A stretch of 51,782 nucleotides of DNA from a virus, in the IMG/VR virus record IMGVR_UViG_3300030385_001835, positions 1-51,782 of that record; one strand, written 5' to 3'. The notes beneath the pieces are model-generated. The model was not told where the DNA came from, searched no databases, and was given only the letters and a program-made list of their open reading frames with translations. The first letter of the stretch is position 1. The number at the start of each line of letters is the position of its first letter. This document shows positions 40,853 through 48,222 of the stretch, piece by piece. The position numbers and the translations under genes were made by a program.

Positions 40853-41054
40853 ACCAGAAGACGTACCAGTAACTACTATTATGACCATAGTGGAAGCAGG
40901 ACAGTTATTAGACACTGTAATAGACATGAAGTACTTACTAGAGGGTGATGCGCATGATGATGTCATTATACAGATACTTGAGACAGTAGGTTTAGCACAG
41001 GCTATGATAGAGTATATGAATACTAATGTAGATAAGACAGGGGAGTTTGAATGA
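40839..41054 (+). CDS. Hypothetical protein, 71 aa
   Basis: A 71-residue acidic helical protein (IMTIVEAGQLLDTVIDMKYL, then IIQILETVGLAQAMIEYM). It overlaps neighbours on both sides (14 and 4 bases), consistent with coupled translation in the replication unit. No family is recognised. Confidence 0.5.
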   Translation: MKSIKPEDVPVTTIMTIVEAGQLLDTVIDMKYLLEGDAHDDVIIQILETVGLAQAMIEYMNTNVDKTGEFE

Positions 41055-41542
41055 GAATAATTGCATTAGACCTAGCTTCCACTACAGGCTTTGCTGTAGG
41101 CGCTACAACAGGGCCAGCAGATGACTCTGGGAGCTTAGACTTTAGATTAGGTAAAGGAGCAGGGAAGTGTACTGGTAAGTCCTTCTATGACTTCTATGAG
41201 TGGTTAGATGATCTTATACAGGCACAGTTGATCATATTCCAAGAACCTATTACCTTAGTATACGAGAGACCCTTGTGTAACTTCTATAACACAGTACGAG
41301 TAGCTCATGGTTTTGCTACTGTAGTACAGGTGCTAGAGGGTAAGTACCAGGATAAGGGAGTAGTATGCACCAATGTACCACCTACTAGTATTAAGAAGTT
41401 CTGGACTGGTACTGGTAGGGCTGATAAGGAGCTTATGCTTGCTACTGCTAGGGAACAGTACCCTCAGTGTGGTGGACATGATCAGGCAGATGCTCTTGCT
41501 ATACTGCACTTCTGGCAGGAGGTGTATGATGAAAAGATATGA
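41051..41542 (+). CDS. RuvC-like Holliday junction resolvase
   Basis: A 163-residue RNase-H-fold nuclease. IIALDLASTTGFAVG (residues 3-17) holds the first catalytic Asp, TLVYERPLCNFYN (about 74-86) the Glu, and GHDQADALAILHFW (about 143-156) the last pair of acidic residues. VPPTSIKKFWTGTGRADKEL matches the RuvC-type loop before the last helix. It would resolve branched DNA before packaging. It overlaps the next gene by 14 bases. Confidence 0.85.
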   Translation: MRIIALDLASTTGFAVGATTGPADDSGSLDFRLGKGAGKCTGKSFYDFYEWLDDLIQAQLIIFQEPITLVYERPLCNFYNTVRVAHGFATVVQVLEGKYQDKGVVCTNVPPTSIKKFWTGTGRADKELMLATAREQYPQCGGHDQADALAILHFWQEVYDEKI

Positions 41543-41726
41543 TGTAGGAATGGATTTCACAGGTGGCTCTCCCGATATGGACGAGTATCCTGATGGAGAA
41601 TGGGTTAGTTACAAAGAGATTAACAAGCTAAAGAAACTGTGGAAAGAGTTTAAAAAAGAAGCTGTTTTCTTTGACACTATACCTGACTCTGTGGATGAGA
41701 TTGACGAAATACTAGGAGACAACTAA
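41529..41726 (+). CDS. Hypothetical protein, 65 aa
   Basis: A 65-residue charged protein (SYKEINKLKKLWKEFKKEAV, then an acidic tail). The ATG at 41529 is 6 bases after GGAGG; an ATG three bases earlier is also possible. The longer frame from 41373 is inside the resolvase gene. The function is unknown. Confidence 0.5.
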   Translation: MKRYDVGMDFTGGSPDMDEYPDGEWVSYKEINKLKKLWKEFKKEAVFFDTIPDSVDEIDEILGDN

Positions 41727-41905
41727 TGGACAAGATATACATGCCTGAAGGCACCTATATAGATGATTCACGCAAGCTAATGGGACTAGGTGATACTAAT
41801 ATAGTGATAGTAAATAACGAAGCTTTCATAGTGTTTAAAGAGTCACATAGTATACTAAGAGTATGGAAGAGTGCAACAATAATCATTAACGAGGAGATAG
41901 TATGA
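41726..41905 (+). CDS. Hypothetical protein, 59 aa
   Basis: A 59-residue protein, beta-rich (TNIVIVNNEAFIVFKESHSI). The start overlaps the previous TAA (TAATG) and the end overlaps the next ATG (ATGA). I recognise nothing further. Confidence 0.5.
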   Translation: MDKIYMPEGTYIDDSRKLMGLGDTNIVIVNNEAFIVFKESHSILRVWKSATIIINEEIV

Positions 41906-42096
41906 GTAGAGAACAATCAGTGGAGATAGAAAAGGTAAAGAACGGGTGGATAATGACAACAACCCCTGTTCTTGCTGATGAAATTCACGTTTACAATGAC
42001 TTCCGACTATTGGCGAACGCTTTGTGTACCTATATGGGAGAAGGTGACTTAAAGTGTATCTATGATCCGTTTAACAAAGGAGAATCAAATGAGTAG
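41902..42096 (+). CDS. Hypothetical protein, 64 aa
   Basis: A 64-residue protein (VEIEKVKNGWIMTTTPVL, FRLLANALCTYM) with a strand-strand-helix character. The AAAGGAG ribosome binding site of the next gene lies in its last codons. No family is recognised. Confidence 0.5.
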   Translation: MSREQSVEIEKVKNGWIMTTTPVLADEIHVYNDFRLLANALCTYMGEGDLKCIYDPFNKGESNE

Positions 42097-42748
42097 AATA
42101 TTACACATAGGGGATTTGCATTTACCCTTCACACATAAGGATTACTTGAAGTTCTGTAAGAAGGTGTACAAGCAATACAAGTGCAATAAGGTAGTGTTTG
42201 CAGGTGATATAATTGACCACCATGCTATGTCCTACCATGAGAGTGACCCTGATGGTTTAAGTGCTGGGAACGAGCTTAGAGAGGCCCAGAGAATGATTAA
42301 GCCATGGGTGAAGGCATTTCCTAAAGCGGTAGTTACTATTGGCAATCATGATGCGTTACCTATGCGTAAGGCTATCACGTTTGGTATACCTAAGTCTATG
42401 CTACGGTCACTAGCAGAGGTGTATGAGACTCCTGGATGGGATTGGGTGCTAGAGAAGACTATAGATGGAGTAAGCTATATACACGGTAAAGGGTATGGTA
42501 AGAACGCTGCACTTAACACTTGTATACTAGAGCAGAAGAGTATAGCACAAGGCCATGCTCATTCATATGCTGGTGTACAGTTCTTTGCTAGCACCTCTAG
42601 TCGTCTGTTTGGGTTGAACAGTGGTTGTGGTATTGATATAGCATCCTATGCCTTTGCCTATAACAAGAACTTCTCAGTAAGACCTATACTAGGCTGTGGT
42701 GTAGTAATTGAAGGAGTGCAACCTCATTTCATACCTATGGAGTTGTAG
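42089..42748 (+). CDS. Calcineurin-like metallophosphoesterase
   Basis: A 219-residue enzyme. ILHIGDLHLPF (D-x-H), VVFAGDIIDHH (G-D-x2-D), TIGNHDALP (G-N-H-D) and IAQGHAHSYAG (G-H-x-H) give the complete dimetal site of the family. It could be a phosphodiesterase, a phosphatase or an Mre11/SbcD-type nuclease-like enzyme; the substrate cannot be read. The start is placed at ATG 42089, after AAAGGAGAATCAA. It is the last gene of the replication unit. Confidence 0.85.
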   Translation: MSRILHIGDLHLPFTHKDYLKFCKKVYKQYKCNKVVFAGDIIDHHAMSYHESDPDGLSAGNELREAQRMIKPWVKAFPKAVVTIGNHDALPMRKAITFGIPKSMLRSLAEVYETPGWDWVLEKTIDGVSYIHGKGYGKNAALNTCILEQKSIAQGHAHSYAGVQFFASTSSRLFGLNSGCGIDIASYAFAYNKNFSVRPILGCGVVIEGVQPHFIPMEL

Positions 42749-42790
42749 ACTAAATACTAGTTCATATAACCTACATATTAGGGCATAGAG

Positions 42791-42819
42791 AAGGGAGGCT
42801 TAATAACCTCCCTCTTTTT
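42791..42819 (+). terminator. Terminator after metallophosphoesterase
   Basis: A 7-bp stem AGGGAGG/CCTCCCT with an 8-base loop, followed by CTTTTTG on the plus strand. It lies between converging units. The minus-strand side has only a weak T-run. Confidence 0.8.
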
Positions 42820-42838
42820 GTATCTACTTATGTATAAG

Positions 42839-43384
42839 TTATTGCTTAAAGAACCTCCTAAGAGCATATAAAGCATCAAGCGCTTCTTCATCGGTAACTG
42901 CGTTACCTAGCTCCTTGTAAGAGTCTCTAACTGGATTACTTTCTGTATCAGAAGGATTAGTAATATACTCCTCTACGAAGTCATCTACACTGAAGTTAGG
43001 ACAGGTCTTAGTACTGAACTCATTGTGCCCATAGATATCATCACTACTAATACCATACTCTTCCATGAGACGCTCACACAGCTCCTTGAGGGACTTATAC
43101 TGAGCAGGGGTGAACTCATCTACCCCTATGAGACATATGCCTATAGAGTCGTGGTTTCGACCTAGACAGTGTGCTCCTTGTATATCAATAGACCTTCCAG
43201 GCTCTACAATACCATCAGCACTAGACTCGTTTAAATTATAGTACCTAGAGTCATTAAGTATCACATAATGATAACCTATTTCATCAAAACCCCTGTCCCT
43301 ATGCCATTCATCTATGACTTTAGCACTCCCCCAATTACTATCAGAGCAATGGATAATTATCTTAGTTGGTTTGAACTTACTCAT
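42839..43384 (-). CDS. N-acetylmuramoyl-L-alanine amidase endolysin (T7 lysozyme-like)
   Basis: A 181-residue amidase_2-fold endolysin that cleaves the MurNAc-L-Ala bond. Zinc ligands are visible in KIIIHCSDSNW (His), IQGAHCLGRN (His region) and HNEFSTKTCPNF (the K-x-C motif of T7 lysozyme). Tyr in IGYHYVILN is also conserved. There is no signal peptide, so it needs a holin. The start is set at ATG 43384, which has an AAGGAG site; the frame is open upstream to 43438 but overlaps the DUF1353 gene. In T7 the homologue also inhibits phage RNA polymerase; no such polymerase is present here. Confidence 0.9.
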   Translation of the reverse strand: MSKFKPTKIIIHCSDSNWGSAKVIDEWHRDRGFDEIGYHYVILNDSRYYNLNESSADGIVEPGRSIDIQGAHCLGRNHDSIGICLIGVDEFTPAQYKSLKELCERLMEEYGISSDDIYGHNEFSTKTCPNFSVDDFVEEYITNPSDTESNPVRDSYKELGNAVTDEEALDALYALRRFFKQ

Positions 43385-43394
43385 ATTATACTCC

Positions 43395-43796
43395 TTATTT
43401 AACCGTGTATATTTTCTTTTTGTTCTTAGGGTGAGCATGCTTACCTTTAGCCCATTTTAAGCCTTTAGCAAAGTACCATTGACGAAACTTTGACATCCCT
43501 CTCTCATCCAGCCATATAACAAACAATCCATCTATCAGAACCCGAAGGTCTTGTGGCAAAAGGCCAAGCCTTAAAAGCTCGTACAGTATATCATGCCGAA
43601 CGGATGGGACTTGAGTGTTTTCAGTGTCTATAGTAGGTCCAGAAGCAAGATCACTTGCATAGCCTTTTAGACCTGTTAAAACACAGTCTATTAAAGTTAT
43701 AAAATCAGTTTCTATTCTAAAGCCTCTAAATTCATTTGGTAAAACACACAGTTCATCCTCTGCTAATTGTATTTTATATCCTTTGCGGTATCTCAT
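43395..43796 (-). CDS. DUF1353 family protein
   Basis: A 133-residue protein. GYASDLASGPTIDTENTQVP and RHDILYELLRLGLLP (about residues 45-83) match the DUF1353 signature (D-x-A-S-G-P, then V-H-D-x-L-Y), commonly encoded in phage lysis cassettes. The basic C-terminus (KWAKGKHAHPKNKKK) may contact nucleic acid or membrane. The role of the family is unknown. It is directly upstream of the amidase. Confidence 0.75.
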   Translation of the reverse strand: MRYRKGYKIQLAEDELCVLPNEFRGFRIETDFITLIDCVLTGLKGYASDLASGPTIDTENTQVPSVRHDILYELLRLGLLPQDLRVLIDGLFVIWLDERGMSKFRQWYFAKGLKWAKGKHAHPKNKKKIYTVK

Positions 43797-44003
43797 TTAA
43801 CCTCCATATCCGTTATCACTAGTGTCTACAGGCGCATACTCAGGCACATCTACCTGTTCATATACCCTATCTCTCCATTCATTCATAGCCTCTAACTGCC
43901 CTTCTGACATACCATACATATAGCCTAGTATACCAAGACTACCCATAAGTGCCATAAGCCCTATTAGTGCTATGCCTGTCATTATCTTTGCTTCTGTTTT
44001 CAT
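43797..44003 (-). CDS. Single-pass membrane protein, candidate holin/spanin
   Basis: A 68-residue protein with one membrane helix (IMTGIALIGLMALMGSLGILGYMYGM, about residues 7-32) and a charged C-terminal part facing the other side. With the DUF1353 and amidase genes following in the same unit, it is the best holin candidate of the lysis group, or an inner-membrane spanin part. It overlaps the upstream gene by 4 bases. Confidence 0.6.
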   Translation of the reverse strand: MKTEAKIMTGIALIGLMALMGSLGILGYMYGMSEGQLEAMNEWRDRVYEQVDVPEYAPVDTSDNGYGG

Positions 44004-44224
44004 ACTAACTTCTCCATTAACTCGTTAAGTGTACCATACACATGCTCCCAGAACTCATCCTCACTCATACTCCAGTCATGGAACTTATGTGTAAGGTCTA
44101 CACCATATAATACTACACTAGTAAGTGTAAAGCTATATATAGCTGTGCCTAGGTCTTGTTCAATAGTCTCCAAGTCATACTCTATGAGTACGTCATCTAG
44201 ACTAGGTGTTGTTCTCTTTAACAT
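44000..44224 (-). CDS. Hypothetical protein, 74 aa
   Basis: A 74-residue acidic protein (LIEYDLETIEQDLGTAIYSF, SMSEDEFWEHVYGTLNEL). ATG 44224 is preferred because AAAGGAG stands 7 bases upstream. The frame can be extended 12 codons to 44260, but that start lies inside the previous gene and has a weak site. Its leader region is duplicated at 44508-44542. The function is unknown. Confidence 0.5.
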   Translation of the reverse strand: MLKRTTPSLDDVLIEYDLETIEQDLGTAIYSFTLTSVVLYGVDLTHKFHDWSMSEDEFWEHVYGTLNELMEKLV

Positions 44225-44246
44225 CTGCTTACTCCTTTGTTGTGGT

Positions 44247-44456
44247 TTATTTAAGTCCATGTTTTCTTTTTATTTCTATTCTAATCAGGTCAGCACTGCT
44301 TGGTTCTTCGTTGTTTAGACTAGGTAGACTCCAATCAGCATCAAAGTACTGACACCCTCTACAGAAGTCTACACCTTCAAACAATTGCTGAGTACACCCA
44401 TGACACCCTCCATGAAATATAACCTGCCCATAATTGTCGTTTTCTTCAAGTTCCAT
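44247..44456 (-). CDS. Small cysteine-rich protein, putative zinc finger
   Basis: A 69-residue protein with CHGC (about residues 18-21) and CRGC (about 32-35), probably one zinc ribbon, followed by an acidic middle and a basic end. It has an AAGGAGAAGG site. It is first of the genes leading into the lysis group. The function is unknown. Confidence 0.55.
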   Translation of the reverse strand: MELEENDNYGQVIFHGGCHGCTQQLFEGVDFCRGCQYFDADWSLPSLNNEEPSSADLIRIEIKRKHGLK

Positions 44457-44477
44457 AACCTTCTCCTTGTTTATTGT

Positions 44478-44519
44478 TCAATGTCCTTTAAATAATCTAG
44501 CTGCTGCTCTCTTTAGCAT
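44478..44519 (-). pseudogene. Chimeric 13-aa remnant of integrase tail
   Basis: A 13-codon frame whose first four residues (MLKR) equal the start of the 44000-44224 product and whose last nine (AAARLFKGH) nearly equal the integrase C-terminus. It is preceded by the same AAAGGAG leader. It is best explained as a scar of a duplication and deletion between repeats (44213-44247 with 44508-44542; 44465-44505 with 44707-44747), not as a functional gene. Confidence 0.6.
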
Positions 44520-44523
44520 CTGC

Positions 44524-44697
44524 TTACTCCTTTGTTGTGGTTATTGTACATTCTGTGATATAAAACGTTCCTTTAAAATTGTAGCCTGTTGTAGTATAGG
44601 TTTTTGTGTTTGTAACATCCATACCAATATGCTTCTTGCCAAACATTCTGGCTAACAAAACCATATACCACTTAGCGTATAAATCCTTTAACTCCAT
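44524..44697 (-). CDS. Hypothetical protein, 57 aa
   Basis: A 57-residue protein with an amphipathic N-terminal helix (LKDLYAKWYMVLLARMFG) and a Thr-rich strand region (TNTKTYTTTGYNFKGTFYIT). It is located between the integrase and its duplicated tail, so it may have been brought in with the duplication. The function is unknown. Confidence 0.5.
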   Translation of the reverse strand: MELKDLYAKWYMVLLARMFGKKHIGMDVTNTKTYTTTGYNFKGTFYITECTITTTKE

Positions 44698-44719
44698 CTA
44701 TCTTCCCCTTGTTTATTGT

Positions 44720-45649
44720 TCAATGTCCTTTAAATAATCTAGCTGCTTCCTTCTTACCTAGTTGTTCGTAAATCATAGTTGTCTTAATATCCTTATGCCC
44801 TAATTGCTTCTGAGCTACAGTTACTCCGTACCTAGGGTCATGTATAATATTAGTAGCACACCCTCTACGTAGGTCATACTGCTGTTTATCAGGTAGTCCA
44901 ATCTTCTTAAGTGTTCTCTTAAACAGTTCGTGAGATGATGTAGGATGGAGTTTATTCCCTCTAGCAGTAACCCATAGTGTATCAGAGACTACAGCAGTTC
45001 GACTTGCTCTGTGTTGCATAGCGAAGTTAATATAGTGTGCTATCTCATCAGTAACGAACAAGTAGCGTGATACCTTACCAGCTTCTCTTGCTTTAGAACC
45101 TTTAATAGCAATCAATCTATCCTTACCATTGTCATCCATTACTATATCAGATACTTTAAGGTCCATCATTTCTTGAGGTCTCATGCCAGTAGCGAATAAG
45201 AATAGCATTATATTACACATGAGCACTTCAGACTCTATAAGTTTACAGTACTTGCTGTTCATATAGTCTTTAATAGCTAGTGTATCATCAAGTGTAAAGG
45301 GGTTGGACTCTGCTGCTTCATGTCTCAGCTTAGGCATGTAGAGTGCAGGATTAGAGTCATAAGCTACACCAAAACTCCTAGTACCCCAAGAGTATAGTCT
45401 TTTGATATGCTCTTTAAGACCGTTAACTTTAGCGTTACTTGCTCCCTCTACTTTCATCTTAGCATACCAGGCGTGTGATACAGTGGTAGCAGTTACAGGG
45501 TCAGAGGTGTATGTTAGAACAGGGTTCATCATTTCTAACAGTGTGTGTGATAGTCTAGTGTACTTGGTTATTGAAGCAGGTGATAGAGTAATCACTGATG
45601 GGCTACTGAGGTAGGCTTGTACTAGTTCTCTGAATGTGGTTGGTTTCAT
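44720..45649 (-). CDS. int: Tyrosine site-specific recombinase (integrase)
   Basis: A 309-residue recombinase. The N-terminal SAM-like domain (residues about 1-115) binds core/arm DNA. The catalytic domain shows ATGMRPQEMMDLKVSDI with Arg I, a Lys-containing beta-hairpin (IKGSKAREAGK), box II YDLRRGCATNI, LGHKDIKTTMIYEQL with the second His, and the Tyr nucleophile. Box II has Tyr in place of the usual first His of H-x-x-R, a tolerated but less common variant. It would integrate the phage at a host att site. The attP position is not certain; the tRNA-like element at 38599 is one candidate but lies 6 kb away. Confidence 0.92.
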   Translation of the reverse strand: MKPTTFRELVQAYLSSPSVITLSPASITKYTRLSHTLLEMMNPVLTYTSDPVTATTVSHAWYAKMKVEGASNAKVNGLKEHIKRLYSWGTRSFGVAYDSNPALYMPKLRHEAAESNPFTLDDTLAIKDYMNSKYCKLIESEVLMCNIMLFLFATGMRPQEMMDLKVSDIVMDDNGKDRLIAIKGSKAREAGKVSRYLFVTDEIAHYINFAMQHRASRTAVVSDTLWVTARGNKLHPTSSHELFKRTLKKIGLPDKQQYDLRRGCATNIIHDPRYGVTVAQKQLGHKDIKTTMIYEQLGKKEAARLFKGH

Positions 45650-45673
45650 GTGTTATCTCCTTGTTCTATTTAC

Positions 45674-45702
45674 ATAGTACTACAGTATGAATAGAATGTC
45701 AA
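45674..45702 (-). promoter_or_regulatory. Integrase promoter, minus strand
   Basis: On the minus strand, TTGACA (45697-45702), a 17-base spacer and TACTAT (45674-45679), 25 bases before the integrase ATG. No terminator is visible between the integrase and the lysis-type genes, so these may share this transcript. Confidence 0.8.
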
Positions 45703-45935
45703 GAGAATGTTATATTTAATTGCCACTACACAAATTTTCTTAGGACTACGCATTTGGGCATACCCTACACAAAACTGGCATATGTTTGAAGACTACGAGT
45801 GAATCGCATACGTTTCAAAAACCTAAAACCCTCTCATACGCACACACAGCCCAATACAGCCATTATCTCATTTAGGGTGCTCTGACTACTATAAACGGTG
45901 AAAGTCTCTATAAACGCTTATATAACCTATTTAAG

Positions 45936-46226
45936 CTAACCCTCGTACTTGCAGCCAAAGAACCGCTCGCTATTAGCCACAAACTCTCTACCTGACATCT
46001 GAGGGTAGGACCAACGGTGAGTATACCCATCTTTGCATATGGTAATGGTATTGCATATATAGCTTACGTGTCCCATTTGCCCCTCGCTAATGAACACACA
46101 CGTAGGTTCTACCCAGTACGGGTACTTACGCCCTGTGTGTGATACGCCTAGGTACGTACGTATACGTGTAGGAAGGTATTTACAAAAAGTGGCCAAAAAT
46201 CTAGGGAAAAGCTTTCTATTAGACAT
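45936..46226 (-). CDS. Hypothetical protein near Fur-like operator
   Basis: A 96-residue basic protein with several aromatic residues and four cysteines (near residues 15, 43, 57 and 64, plus one near the end). I do not recognise it. The ATG has an AGGAG site 8 bases upstream. The upstream 80 bases carry palindromes, including a Fur-box-like site, so expression may respond to a repressor. No partner gene is adjacent; the integrase lies downstream after a 286-base gap. Confidence 0.5.
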   Translation of the reverse strand: MSNRKLFPRFLATFCKYLPTRIRTYLGVSHTGRKYPYWVEPTCVFISEGQMGHVSYICNTITICKDGYTHRWSYPQMSGREFVANSERFFGCKYEG

Positions 46227-46257
46227 GGTTTATGCTCCTGGTAAAGTGGTCAACAGA

Positions 46258-46305
46258 GATATTGAGACTGAATCGCAATCTCTACTGAGAATGATTCTCA
46301 ATATC
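46258..46305 (-). promoter_or_regulatory. Operator cluster with Fur-box-like palindrome
   Basis: TGAGAATGATTCTCA (46286-46300) is a perfect 7-1-7 palindrome that differs from the Fur 7-1-7 consensus TGATAATNATTATCA only by a symmetric change. It sits inside a larger inverted repeat GATATTGAGA (46258-46267) / TCTCAATATC (46296-46305). A TATAAT in minus-strand sense is at 46323-46328 without a clear -35. Confidence 0.5.
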
Positions 46306-46612
46306 ATATTGGGATATCCGATATTATACTAATGCTCTCAAACGCACAGAGAGGGGTATTAAAGCCATTCAATATAATAGACGTATTATATAGGTTTATC
46401 TGGTAGAGTGCTTTAAACGTCCTTATCATGAGGATACTATACCATAGAAATAGATTGATTGCCATAACTATTTTAAATAAGTGATATTAGTTATTAGGTG
46501 ATATTAAGCCATTGTAGGGGGTTTGGGGGTATATGCTGCCAGAGCATAGGGTATAGGCTAAAGGCTCTTAAATAAGCTCTAAGGAGTGTCTGTGGGAAGC
46601 TACACTTTAGGG
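46306..46612. other. Gene-free stretch
   Basis: About 300 bases with no credible gene on either strand. It contains ACGCACAGAGAG (46342-46353), which also occurs near 50049, and a GT/AT-rich segment. It may hold regulatory or attachment sequences; nothing further can be named. Confidence 0.5.
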
Positions 46613-46640
46613 CACAAAAAAACCCTAAGTTAATAGGGCT
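46613..46640 (-). terminator. Terminator, minus strand
   Basis: In minus-strand sense, CCCTA-loop-TAGGG (46623-46638) followed by a run of seven T (46615-46622 on the other strand). It ends the 49394-46665 transcription unit. Confidence 0.85.
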
Positions 46641-46664
46641 AAAGAGTAGTTTAAAGGGTTTGTT

Positions 46665-46961
46665 TTACTGTATTAAGTATTCAATGCTTTTATTATTATT
46701 TATATTTATACACTCTAAACAAATATAGCAATTGTTTTCCCAATAAATCTGTGCTTTAGACGGGTTTTTTGTTTCTGTGCTAGGCTTAGGCTCATTAACT
46801 CCCTTTAAACATCTAGAACAACAAAGTTCTTCCTTATTTATTTCGATAATAGCCTGTTTTATAATATCTCCAGCCTTATGTAGTTGGTGTTTCCTCCATC
46901 CTTCCGTTTTTCTGCCTAGTTCATGTATTTTATTTGCTAAATCATTTAATTGTTTGTTCAT
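46665..46961 (-). CDS. Hypothetical protein with four-Cys motif
   Basis: A 98-residue protein. The N-terminal helix (QLNDLANKIHELGRKTEGWR) is followed by CCSRC and CYICLEC, which could form one zinc site. ATG 46961 is used; a TTG three codons earlier is possible. It is the last gene of this unit. The function is unknown. Confidence 0.55.
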   Translation of the reverse strand: MNKQLNDLANKIHELGRKTEGWRKHQLHKAGDIIKQAIIEINKEELCCSRCLKGVNEPKPSTETKNPSKAQIYWENNCYICLECININNNKSIEYLIQ

Positions 46962-46976
46962 AATATTCAATTCCCT

Positions 46977-47270
46977 TTAAAGTTTATATATCCCTAGTTC
47001 TAGCTTTTTACAAGTGTTCCAAATATCAAGAGCCATTTCTGATTCTATGATAGTAGTGGGTTCACTATCGCTTGAATAAGCGACTAAGCAATACTTCATC
47101 ATACTCTCAAAATCCCTATCTATTGGATCATCCTCAGCAATAAAAAGTTGGATTCTATTTTCATCGTTACGATCTGATATAATACCAATAGAAGGGTTTA
47201 GATCGTTCCCATAGCTAGTGTTATAAAATCCTAAGTCTTTTAAGTATGTTTCTAATGTTAATTCATGCAT
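46977..47270 (-). CDS. Hypothetical protein, 97 aa
   Basis: A 97-residue acidic protein (SIGIISDRNDENRIQLFIAE, MMKYCLVAYSSDSEPT). It has an alpha/beta look and no recognised family. Its ATG follows one base after the upstream stop. Confidence 0.55.
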   Translation of the reverse strand: MHELTLETYLKDLGFYNTSYGNDLNPSIGIISDRNDENRIQLFIAEDDPIDRDFESMMKYCLVAYSSDSEPTTIIESEMALDIWNTCKKLELGIYKL

Positions 47271-47271
47271 T

Positions 47272-47448
47272 TTAATTTACCTCTAATATTAAGTTAAGCC
47301 ATTTAGGTGATATATTGGTTCCAAAGATTTCAGCTTGTTGCACTAATAATGTGATTTTATCAAGTTTGTTTTGTAACTCAATGGATTGGTCACAGTTGCA
47401 AGGTGCTTGAGCGTTTGCTTCTAGTTGTTTTTCTTGTGTGTAAGTCAT
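47272..47448 (-). CDS. Hypothetical protein, 58 aa
   Basis: A 58-residue helical peptide (SIELQNKLDKITLLVQQAEI) with a CNC motif near residue 18. It fits exactly between the genes on both sides (gaps of 1 base), which supports it being real. The function is unknown. Confidence 0.5.
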   Translation of the reverse strand: MTYTQEKQLEANAQAPCNCDQSIELQNKLDKITLLVQQAEIFGTNISPKWLNLILEVN

Positions 47449-47449
47449 A

Positions 47450-47614
47450 TTATTTAGTCTCTCTAATTAAATTTTCTACTTCGCTTGATCTACTATCTGG
47501 CTGTTCTCCTTCCCAAGCTCCACAGAAATCACAGCTTTTATAGGATTTTGTTTTTTTGTGAATATAATTTCTCGAACACTCGCAATCCCAGTAATTTGCA
47601 TTTGTTTTGATCAT
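47450..47614 (-). CDS. Small zinc-ribbon-like peptide
   Basis: A 54-residue peptide with CECS near residue 12 and CDFCG near residue 31, a plausible zinc ribbon, and a charged tail. An AGGAG site lies 10 bases before the ATG. The function is unknown. Confidence 0.5.
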   Translation of the reverse strand: MIKTNANYWDCECSRNYIHKKTKSYKSCDFCGAWEGEQPDSRSSEVENLIRETK

Positions 47615-47616
47615 GT

Positions 47617-47853
47617 TTAAAAATCTCCTAATTTTGAATTTAATGTGATAGAGTAACGACCTAATTTCTCATTAATAGTAGATACTCTCTTTGTAATTTG
47701 TTCTTTGACTAAATGTAACTCATTTTGGGTAAAAGGTGTAACAATATTATGGAATTTTATTTCATCAAGTACTTTATCTAAGTGAGTGAATATTATTTCT
47801 TTTGCTTTCTCATTAGGTGTTAGGGTTATTTGGGTTTGGAGTGCTTTTATCAT
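47617..47853 (-). CDS. Hypothetical protein, 78 aa
   Basis: A 78-residue helical protein (EKAKEIIFTHLDKVLDEIKF, LHLVKEQITKRVSTINEKLG). It overlaps the next upstream gene by one base. No family is recognised; a coiled coil is possible. Confidence 0.5.
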   Translation of the reverse strand: MIKALQTQITLTPNEKAKEIIFTHLDKVLDEIKFHNIVTPFTQNELHLVKEQITKRVSTINEKLGRYSITLNSKLGDF

Positions 47854-48221
47854 TATTTAACCCCTAAGTTTTCATCTTTTAGTTTTTTTTCCATGGCTTC
47901 TTCTAGTTCTTCATAATCAGACCAGATTTCTTCTACGGCTTCCCTAGCTTGTTCAGAATAATAAACCCATTGGCCAGATTGGATTAATTTATGATAATCA
48001 CTGACACCTTCACACAAACCTTCTTCTATCGCTTGCTCAACATATTCCCAATTATCTACTGCCCACTTTCTAATATCATAATAGTAGATATCCATTTCAG
48101 AGTCTATAATAGAGTTCATTGAACCGTCATAGTCTATAGCTTCATATAGTTCATGCTCGTCTGAATAATCAGAAAGGTCTAGTTTTTTGTGTTTGATTGA
48201 ATCGAGTATATCTTGTTTCAT
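47853..48221 (-). CDS. Hypothetical acidic protein, 122 aa
   Basis: A 122-residue, very acidic protein with many Tyr and Asp/Glu residues (DEHELYEAIDYDGSMNS, EQAREAVEEIWSDYEELEEA). Strong acidity in a short phage protein can indicate DNA mimicry (anti-restriction or inhibitor), but no known family is recognised. A lysine-rich end balances only part of the charge. Confidence 0.5.
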   Translation of the reverse strand: MKQDILDSIKHKKLDLSDYSDEHELYEAIDYDGSMNSIIDSEMDIYYYDIRKWAVDNWEYVEQAIEEGLCEGVSDYHKLIQSGQWVYYSEQAREAVEEIWSDYEELEEAMEKKLKDENLGVK

Positions 48222-48222
48222 G

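Larger units (their letters stand above)
44465..44747. repeat. 41-bp direct repeat of the integrase 3' end
   Basis: 44465-44505 and 44707-44747 are identical over 41 bases. The second copy is the true end of the integrase gene. The first has been placed 242 bases downstream, next to a copy of the 44224-gene leader. Confidence 0.9.
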
